Shown here in pieces: positions 58,010-64,000 of a stretch of DNA of 64,000 bases. The position numbers and the translations under genes are program-made. The stretch lies in assembly GCF_011764425.1 (NCBI RefSeq), contig NZ_BLPF01000001.1:1107001-1171000 (forward strand). Reading direction: 5' to 3'. A model generated the notes under the pieces. That model was not told the DNA's origin and did not search any database. It saw only the letters and a program-made list of their open reading frames with translations. Each line of letters starts with the position of its first letter. Positions within the stretch are counted from its first letter, which is position 1. This stretch comes from Phytohabitans houttuyneae. Lineage in GTDB: Bacteria; Actinomycetota; Actinomycetes; Mycobacteriales; Micromonosporaceae.

Positions 58010-59688
58010 TTGCCGGCGTCGCTCCGCGCCTTGGCGAGGAAGTCGCGGGCCTCGTTGCCGCCGCCGGCGGTGCGCCACTCGTTGACGAGCCCGTCGAACT
58101 CGGTCAGCGCCCGGCGGCCGCGCACGATGTCAGTGATCTTGTCCTCGTACGGCACCGTCTGCGACTTGTACGTCGCCGGGAACTCCAGCTTGATCCCGTC
58201 CCACGGGTTGGTCTCCATGAACTTGACCATCGCGTTGGAGTAGCCCAGCAGGTCGCTCACGTAGTTCGGCGTCTCCGGCCACGGCTGCACCACGGGGCTG
58301 CGGCCGCTGATGAAGAAGTACTGGTTGGCGATCTCCTTGAAGCCCAGGTCGGTCTTGACCGGGCCGTCCGGACCCATCGTGTGGTGCTTGCCCTCCACGC
58401 CGTACTCGCGCACGTGGTACTCCCTCGTGCCGAACGGTGCCGAGCACCAGTTGATCACGCGGAGAAGCTCCTCGATCCGCTCCTTGCCGACGCCCTTCTT
58501 GATGAAGGTGTACGAGATCGGCTTGTCGTCGCCCCACACGAGCGGGTCGCCGCCGGTCGCGGAGAAGATGGGCACCGGCTGGAGGTTGAACGTCGGCGTG
58601 ACCTTCTGCTGCTGGGCCTGCATGCCCTGCCACGCGCCGATGCCGTCCTGCATGAAGATGATGCGCCCGCTCTCCATGAGCTTCTTCATGTCGCCGCCCT
58701 TGCTGGCCGCGAGGTCGGGGTGCACCAGGCCGTCCTTGTAGATCCGCGCCATGACCTCGAGCGCCGCCTTGAACTCGGCCGTCTCGTACTTGTGCTCCGG
58801 CGTACCGTCCGACTTCAGCCGCCACCCCGTCTCCGAGGCGGGCGCCTTGTGGAACATCTGCACCATCGCGAAGATGTCGCTGAACGCCCACACGCCGGCC
58901 TTGGTGTCGGTCACCTGCTTGCCGATGGCCAGCAGCTCGTCGATCGTCTTGGGGTAGGTCAGCCCCTTCGCGTCGAGCAGGTCCTTGCGGTAGAAGAGCG
59001 CCCAGGGGAACGGGCCGTCGGTCGGGTTGGGCACCGCCATGAGGCGCTGGTTCCACAGCGCGTTCTGCCACGCGCCGGTGGGGAAGGTCGCGAGCATCGG
59101 GTACGCGTTGACCTTGTCGCCGGACAGGTGGTCGGTGAGGTCCTCGAAGAGCACCTTGACCGCGTCGGCGAAGCGGGGCAGCTTCTCCACCTCCCACTGC
59201 GGGACGCAGAGCAGCTCGGGCACGTCGCGGGCGCCGAGCATCGCGTTGAGCTTGTCGGCGTAGGTGAGGCCGTCCTGCATCGAGAAGTTGACCGGTATGC
59301 CCAGCTCCTCGTTGAGGGCGGTCAGGTACGCGTTCTGCCCCAGCCCGGGCGGCGCCGGCCCCCACGCGGGCGCCATCGCGCTGATCTCCTTGCCGCTCTT
59401 GCCCGGCTTGTCGGTGATCGCGTCGACGAGGCTCGTCGGGTACTTCTTGTAGCCGTCGGCGATGGGCCGGGTGCTGGCGATGTCGGGCGCGGGGATGCCG
59501 TCCGGAAGCTTGCCTTGCGCCGGCAGCACTCCGGAGACCTTGTTGGTATCGGTCGCGGCGCCCTTGCTCCCGCCCCCTTCCCCACAGGCGCTGAGCAGGC
59601 CGCCACCTGCGACGGCAACGGCACCGAGGCCCGTGAGCCCGAGGAATTTTCTGCGGTTGGTCGCCGCGCCCGCGAGGGGTGGAGTCAC
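58006..59688 (-). CDS. Oligosaccharide ABC importer, Tat-type substrate-binding lipoprotein (LipO-like)
   Basis: The protein has 560 residues. The signal carries a twin arginine (NRRKFLGLTGLGAVAVA) and a lipobox, GGLLSACGEGG, so it should be exported folded and lipid-anchored. The long binding domain (PFPWALFYRKDLLDAKGL, GDDKPISYTFIKKG, SNAMVKFMETNPWDG) belongs to the large LipO/family 1 extracellular binding proteins that load oligosaccharides, often from pectin or xylan. It is the first gene of the importer operon and divergent from the ROK repressor gene. Confidence 0.9.
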   Translation of the reverse strand: MTPPLAGAATNRRKFLGLTGLGAVAVAGGGLLSACGEGGGSKGAATDTNKVSGVLPAQGKLPDGIPAPDIASTRPIADGYKKYPTSLVDAITDKPGKSGKEISAMAPAWGPAPPGLGQNAYLTALNEELGIPVNFSMQDGLTYADKLNAMLGARDVPELLCVPQWEVEKLPRFADAVKVLFEDLTDHLSGDKVNAYPMLATFPTGAWQNALWNQRLMAVPNPTDGPFPWALFYRKDLLDAKGLTYPKTIDELLAIGKQVTDTKAGVWAFSDIFAMVQMFHKAPASETGWRLKSDGTPEHKYETAEFKAALEVMARIYKDGLVHPDLAASKGGDMKKLMESGRIIFMQDGIGAWQGMQAQQQKVTPTFNLQPVPIFSATGGDPLVWGDDKPISYTFIKKGVGKERIEELLRVINWCSAPFGTREYHVREYGVEGKHHTMGPDGPVKTDLGFKEIANQYFFISGRSPVVQPWPETPNYVSDLLGYSNAMVKFMETNPWDGIKLEFPATYKSQTVPYEDKITDIVRGRRALTEFDGLVNEWRTAGGGNEARDFLAKARSDAGK

Positions 59689-59726
59689 GGCGCACTCCCT
59701 TCTACTGGCAAAAAGTGGTATGACTG

Positions 59727-59750
59727 TAGTTAGTTCGTCTACCGACTAAA
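59727..59750. promoter_or_regulatory. ROK-type operator between the importer and the repressor gene
   Basis: TTAGT (59730-59734) and ACTAA (59745-59749) are inverted around a 10-base spacer, within AGTTAGTTCGTCTACCGACT. Its reverse complement contains TAGACGAACTAAC, resembling the TAGACGAA and ACTAAC elements at the GH31 promoter. Confidence 0.55.
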
Positions 59751-59881
59751 CAAAGTCTCGCGAATCACAAACTAGACCAACGGTGACCGCCGCCACAAGG
59801 GCGGACCCGGTACGGCATGATGGTCAAGCCAGCCCGGGGCACCATCTGACCAACGCCGGGAACGGGGCTGACTTGATCACG

Positions 59882-61099
59882 ATGCAGAGCGGGCCGCAGC
59901 CGGCCGACTTCGCCGACGTGCGAGCCACCAACCTCGCCGTCGTCCTCCGCCATGTGCGCACCCACGCGCCGTGCTCGCGGGCCGACATCGCCGCCGCCAC
60001 CGGGCTCAACAAGGCCACCGTCTCCAGCCTCGTCGCCGACCTGATCGAGCGGCGCCTGCTGCGCGAGACCGGGCTCACCGAGCACCGGATCGGGCGCCCG
60101 GCCACGATGCTGGTGCTGGACGGCCAGCCGTACGCGGCGATCGGCATGGAGGTCGCCGCTGACCACCTCACCGCCGTGGCGGTCGACCTCGCGGGCGAGC
60201 AGCTGCTGTCGTGGCGGCGCGCGTTCACCGGCACGGAGACGGCGGCCGGCAAGGCGGTCAGCACGATCGCCGCGCTCGCCTCGCGCGCCGCGTCCCGGGT
60301 GGCCGCGCAGGGCCGGCAGGTGCTGGGCGTGACGGTGGGCGTGCCCGGCCTCGTCGACGCCGACGGCGCGGTGCGGCTGGCGGCGGGGCTCGGCTGGCGC
60401 GACGTGGACCTGCGCGCCGACCTGGTGCGCGCGCTGCGCGACCCCAAGTACGACGTGGCCGTCGACAATGACGCCAACCTGTCCGCGCTGGCCGAGCACC
60501 GCTACGGCGCCTTCGCCGGCACGTCCAACCTCGTGTACCTCACCGGCGAGCTGGGCATCGGCGCCGGCGTGGTGGTCGACGGCCGGCTGCTGCGCGGCGG
60601 GCGGGGCTTCAGCGGCGAGATCGGACACCTGCAGCTCGACCCGAGCGGTCCACAGTGTCCCTGCGGCCGCGTGGGCTGCCTGGAGGCCCTGGCTGGGGTA
60701 CGCGCCATCATCGCCCGCGTCCTGCCGGACGCCGAGGCCGACGGCCCGGTGACCGACTTCGCCCCGGAGATCGACGAGGTCGTCCGCCGCGCCCGCCGCG
60801 CCGACCAGCCCACCCTCGCCGCCCTGGCCGCGGTCGGGCGCCACCTGGGGCACGGCGTGAGCATCCTGGCCAACCTGGTCAACCCGGACGTGGTCGTCCT
60901 TGGCGGCAACTTCGTCCCCCTGTCACCCTGGCTCCTCCCCGCCGCCGAGGCCGAGCTGGCCGCCCGCGCCGTCGCCCCCGACGCCGGCGGCTGCCGCATC
61001 GTCGCCTCCGCCCTAGGCCCAGGCGCCGCAGCCACCGGCGGCGCCGCCCGCGCCCTGGCCGCCGTCGACGCCGGCCACCTCCCGCCCTTGCCCGCCTGA
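59882..61099 (+). CDS. ROK-family transcriptional repressor
   Basis: The protein has 405 residues. The N-terminal winged helix (about 30-60) reads CSRADIAAATGLNKATVSSL. The ROK sugar-kinase-like domain follows, with VGVPGLVDADGAVRLA, DNDANLSALAEHRYGAF, LTGELGIGAGVVVDG, the zinc motif CPCGRVGCLEAL and GGNFVPL. ROK regulators of the XylR/NagC type bind free or phosphorylated sugars and repress nearby transport genes. The start is the ATG at 59882; a longer reading from GTG at 59783 has no clear fold. It lies divergent from the importer genes with an operator between. Confidence 0.92.
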   Translation: MQSGPQPADFADVRATNLAVVLRHVRTHAPCSRADIAAATGLNKATVSSLVADLIERRLLRETGLTEHRIGRPATMLVLDGQPYAAIGMEVAADHLTAVAVDLAGEQLLSWRRAFTGTETAAGKAVSTIAALASRAASRVAAQGRQVLGVTVGVPGLVDADGAVRLAAGLGWRDVDLRADLVRALRDPKYDVAVDNDANLSALAEHRYGAFAGTSNLVYLTGELGIGAGVVVDGRLLRGGRGFSGEIGHLQLDPSGPQCPCGRVGCLEALAGVRAIIARVLPDAEADGPVTDFAPEIDEVVRRARRADQPTLAALAAVGRHLGHGVSILANLVNPDVVVLGGNFVPLSPWLLPAAEAELAARAVAPDAGGCRIVASALGPGAAATGGAARALAAVDAGHLPPLPA

Positions 61100-61115
61100 C
61101 CCCACGCTCGCGTCT

Positions 61116-61364
61116 GGTCACGGCGCGCCCGAATCACCGCCCCGACGGCGGGTGGTCACGGTCCGCCCGAACCTGCCCTTGACGTGCGCGTTGGCCACGG
61201 TGCGCCCGGACCGCCGCCCCGACACACGTGTGGTCACGGCGCGCCCGAATCACCGCCAGGCCCGCGCCGTGCGTGTGGTCGCGGTGCGCCCGATTGCCCG
61301 CCGGGTCCGCGCCCTGCATGTGGTCACGGCGCGCCCGATTCGCCGCCGGGTCCGCGCCGGGTAG
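61116..61364 (+). repeat. Six degenerate 38-45-bp tandem repeats
   Basis: Each copy starts near GGTCACGGCGCGCCCGA. Copies begin at 61116, 61154, 61193, 61232, 61277 and 61322, so spacing is 38, 39, 39, 45 and 45 bases. From the second copy on, one frame keeps the peptide VVTARPNHR or VVAVRPIAR at each repeat, but there is no convincing start, ribosome site or family. I treat it as a repeat, possibly a relic of a repetitive coding sequence. Confidence 0.6.
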
Positions 61365-61374
61365 GGATCTCTGG

Positions 61375-62510
61375 GCTACCGCGATGTCCGCGGTGGTCCG
61401 GACCGTCGCTCCCGCGGCCTCACCCTGCGCGGTCCAGGACCTCACCCCACCGGCTGTCTGGGAATCCCCCTGTGCCCCGCGTCCGACGCAGCTCTTCTCG
61501 CCGCCGGCCACGCCCGCAAGCCCCTCCGGGCGTGCCGGACCTGGAGCAAGCCGGACCTGGGCGCGTCGCCGAGCGAGTCAGACCTGGAGCGATCCGGGCC
61601 AGGAGCAAGCCGGACTTGGAGCAAGCTGGGCAGGCCGGGCGAGCCAGACCTGGAGCGAGCCGGGCCCAGAGCGAGCCGGGCGGACCGAGCCCGACGGGCC
61701 GGGCAGCCGGGGACAACCGAGCGCGAGGGGCGGGCGGGCCCGGCGGGAGGGACCAGGCGGGCGGAGAGGGCAGGCCGGGCGAGGGCGGGTGAGCCGGAGG
61801 TCCGGCTGGCGTCCATCGTGACCCCAGGCGGAGCGCCACACACCGCGCCGGACGCTCGATCTTGGCGAGCTCGAAGCTTCTGGGTGGCGTGGGCAAGTCC
61901 GTCCACGGCGGCCGTGCCGTCGTGGAGAGCTTCACTACCGGCAGTGACCATCCGTCGGGCACAAGCGGCACCGCAATCGAGATCCAGGCGGGTTAGTGCG
62001 CCATATCGACGCCTCGACTTCGGAGTTTCGTCGCCTGGAGTCCTTTCGCGGTCACCGCCTCACCCTCCGTGGTCGCCAGCTCAACCCGGGAGCCCGCTCC
62101 GGCAGATCTTGGCAAGTTGGCGTCGAAATATCGCGCTAACTCACCAAGATCTCGAAGCGCACACCGCCTCCACCAGATCGGCAGTCACCGACCGCGACGA
62201 CGGCGCCGAACTGCGGGCGGACTCGCGCACTCCCCGCCTCGAAAGATCTGCAGAAGCACGTGCGGGGAAGATCGGGCAGGTGAATCTCGCATCTTGCCTG
62301 GTCAATGCCTTGCCCCGTAAGCCGGCCGCTGCGGCGCGGACACCGTGAGCTGGGAAAACCCCGGAAGCTCTCGCACGGCAAGCGATCCCAAACTCCGAAA
62401 GTCGAGCGACGCCAACTCACCAAGATCTGCGGGAGCGGGGTGAGCTGGACCGACGCGGAGGGTGAGGCCGCGGGAGCAACGGTCCGGACCACGACGGGCG
62501 TCGCGGTAGC
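61375..62510. mobile_element. Copy C of the inverted-repeat element (1136 bp, interrupted)
   Basis: The element begins GCTACCGCGATGTCCGCGG and ends GGGCGTCGCGGTAGC. The right arm (about 62416-62510) and core, including GCAGATCTTGGCAAGTTGGC-like and AACTCACCAAGATCTCG (62099-62205) and the block at 62336-62420, match copy A in order and strand. The left arm is split: it runs to 61437 and resumes at about 62056 with GCCTCACCCTCCGTGGTCGC, a repeat of its own GCCTCACCCTGCGCGGTC. The 620 bases between hold GC-rich degenerate repeats. The gap before the GH3 gene contains no gene. Confidence 0.7.
61540..61760 (+). repeat. Low-complexity degenerate repeats inside copy C
   Basis: Variants of GAGCAAGCCGGACCTGGGCG and GAGCGAGCCGGGC follow one another several times with irregular spacing. 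No reading frame is supported. The region lies inside the insertion that splits the left arm of copy C. Confidence 0.5.
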
Positions 62511-62806
62511 TCGCGTCTGCTTCGGGTTGCGGTCCAGCTCCCATGCCTCTCAGGTTGACTTGATCAAGGCGGTTGCCTATCCGCTGGCGCGGCTCATGTC
62601 CGCGATCGGGCAGTCTGACCGAGCCGCTCCCCGCGGTCAGCCGAGCTCGCGGGTGCAACGCTCTGACCTGCGGGTTAGCGCTTTCCTCGCAATTCGTGGG
62701 AGCGCTCCTATTGACCTGGGCCGCTATGTGGTGCGAGTCTCAGAGGGCTCCGGGCGTTAACACAGCCGAAACCCGTTAACGCGGCGGAGTTTTCTTCGAC
62801 GGCTTG

Positions 62807-62875
62807 TCGAAGCGCTTCGAGCAGACAGACCTCCGCGGATCTCCCCCGCGACGTTGGCTCCTCGAAGCGCTTCGA
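62807..62875 (+). promoter_or_regulatory. Two LacI-type operators upstream of GH3
   Basis: TCGAAGCGCTTCGA occurs perfectly at 62807-62820 and 62862-62875. Each is a 14-bp palindrome with central GC as in LacI-family operators, and the centres are 55 bases apart. GTTAAC occurs at 62755-62760 and 62775-62780 further upstream. No convincing -35/-10 pair was fixed. The other bases of the 62511-62894 gap showed nothing I can support. Confidence 0.7.
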
Positions 62876-62894
62876 AGTCCATAGAGGACGGGTG

Positions 62895-64000
62895 ATGGCG
62901 ATGACAGAGGCGTTTCGCGACCCCGACCGGCCACTCGCGACGCGGGTGGCCGACCTGCTGGGCCGCCTCAGCCTGGCCGAAAAGGTCGCACTGCTCCACC
63001 AGTACCAAGCGCCGATCCCCCGCCTGGGGATCGGCGCCTTCCGCACCGGCACGGAGGCGCTGCACGGCCTCGCGCGCGTCGGTCCTGCCACCGTGTTTCC
63101 GCAGGCCGTGGGGCTGGCCAGTACGTGGGACACCGACCTGGTCCGCGCGGTCGGCGCGGCCGTCGGTGACGAGGTGCGCGGGTTCCACCACAAGGATCCG
63201 GCCCGGGTCGGGCTCAACGTGTGGGCGCCCGTGGTCAACCCGCTGCGCGACCCGCGCTGGGGCCGCAACGAGGAGGGGTTCGCCGAAGACCCCTGGCTCA
63301 CCGGCGTGATGGGCACGGCCTACGCGTCCGGACTGCGCGGAGACCACCCCGCCTACCTGCGCACCGCGCCGACGCTCAAGCACTTCCTGGGGTACAACAA
63401 CGAGACCGACCGCCACCTCACCTCCAGCAACCTGCCGCCGCGAGTGCTGCACGAGTACGAGCTACCGGCGTTCCGCGCGCCGATCGAGGCGGGCGCGGCG
63501 GTGGCGGCGATGGCCTCGTACAACCTGGTGAACGGGCGACCGGCCCACCTCAGCCCGCTCATCAACAGCGAGCTGCGCCGGTGGACCGGCGGCGAGGTGC
63601 TGGTCGTCAGCGACGCCTCGGCCGCCTCGAACATCGCCGGCGACCAGGGTTACCACGCCGACCACGTGGCGGGGTACGCGGCGGCGGTGCGGGCCGGCAT
63701 CGACAGCTTCACCGAGGACGACGACGACTCGGGGCCTACCGTCACGCGGCTCACCGAGGCGCTGGCGCGCGGACTGCTCGACGAGTCCGATGTGGACCTG
63801 GCCGTGCGGCGGGTGCTGACCACGCGGTTCCGACTCGGTGAGTTCGACCCGGCCGAGCGCAACCCGTACGCGGCGGTGACCGCCGACGTCATCAACTGTG
63901 CCGCGCATCAGGAGCTGGCGCGGGAGGCGGCGCGGCAGTCGATGGTCCTGCTGAAGAACGAGGACGGGCTCCTCCCCCTGCACGGCGGCACCGTCGCGGT
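62895..64000 (+). CDS. GH3 beta-glycosidase (xylosidase-like), 3' end outside the window
   Basis: The visible 368 residues form the N-terminal barrel and the start of the second domain. Motifs are TRVADLLGRLSLAEKVALL, FRTGTEALHG, NPLRDPRWGRNEEGFAEDP (about 115-133), KHFLGYNNE (162-170) for substrate binding and LVVSDASAASN, where Asp240 would be the nucleophile. The later AARQSMVLLKNEDGLLPL begins the C-terminal sandwich domain. The style matches bacterial GH3 enzymes active on beta-xylosides or related linkages. There is no signal peptide. The start could also be GTG at 62892 or ATG at 62901. The reading frame runs off the window edge without a stop. LacI-type operators lie 20 to 90 bases before it. 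Confidence 0.88.
   Translation, partial: MAMTEAFRDPDRPLATRVADLLGRLSLAEKVALLHQYQAPIPRLGIGAFRTGTEALHGLARVGPATVFPQAVGLASTWDTDLVRAVGAAVGDEVRGFHHKDPARVGLNVWAPVVNPLRDPRWGRNEEGFAEDPWLTGVMGTAYASGLRGDHPAYLRTAPTLKHFLGYNNETDRHLTSSNLPPRVLHEYELPAFRAPIEAGAAVAAMASYNLVNGRPAHLSPLINSELRRWTGGEVLVVSDASAASNIAGDQGYHADHVAGYAAAVRAGIDSFTEDDDDSGPTVTRLTEALARGLLDESDVDLAVRRVLTTRFRLGEFDPAERNPYAAVTADVINCAAHQELAREAARQSMVLLKNEDGLLPLHGGTVA

Noticed and set aside
61116-61364. Possible CRISPR array
   Set aside because: The repeat copies are degenerate, spacing varies between 38 and 45 bases, there are no unique spacers of equal length, and no cas genes lie nearby.

Overview
The window is high-GC DNA with GTG/ATG starts, dense coding on both strands, many short overlaps between neighbouring genes, secreted CBM2 and ricin-type modules, and Tat and lipoprotein signals. 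This points to a soil or plant-associated actinomycete, probably of the Micromonosporaceae type. That placement is an inference from gene style, not a database result. No rRNA, tRNA, CRISPR array, transposase or phage genes were seen.

Layout. 1-13200 is mostly single genes: lipoprotein, cellulose-binding protein, P-loop ATPase, aldo/keto reductase, VOC protein, a DinB2-like Y-family polymerase, a frameshifted phosphotransferase, membrane proteins, a PHP phosphatase, an acyltransferase and a permuted cysteine peptidase. 13200-29300 holds two linked sugar operons. The first encodes five secreted proteins: a GH95-like glycosidase, two PQQ-type sugar dehydrogenases, a ThuA-DUF1080-CBM32 protein and a GH99-like enzyme. 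The second is a CUT2 ABC importer. Both have copies of the same operator-like motif upstream. 30100-36700 holds Hsp20 with a MerR-type regulator, a LysR/EamA pair, an aldo/keto reductase/TetR pair and an ECF42-like sigma factor with its DGPF partner. 36700-45250 holds a lipid kinase, an MFS transporter, a four-gene catabolic operon (Ldh, cupin, RidA, amidohydrolase), a Nudix protein and a flavin oxidoreductase. 45400-64000 is a plant cell-wall cluster: PL11 rhamnogalacturonan lyase, GH42, GH31, an LplB/LplC/LipO-type importer, a ROK repressor and a GH3 enzyme. A trypsin-like protease and a membrane NACHT NTPase lie inside it.

How the genes work together. The two sugar regions look like separate regulons. 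One is marked by AACATCSGATGTT-like sites and combines secreted depolymerising and oxidising enzymes with importer genes. The other is marked by TTAG/CTAA sites next to the ROK gene and GH31, plus LacI-type palindromes at PL11 and GH3, and would handle pectin and xyloglucan-type side chains.

Non-coding features. Three gene-free gaps (11957-12355, 29352-30074, 61375-62510) contain one family of long inverted-repeat elements with no open reading frame of their own. I consider these the most likely undescribed entity here. Other unexplained structures are a three-way-junction palindrome at 10761-10874, tandem repeats of 11, 17 and 26 bp in promoter or intergenic spaces, and a pair of REP-like hairpins. 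Three genes each carry an apparent one-base deletion at a short C or G run, which may be assembly error or real decay.
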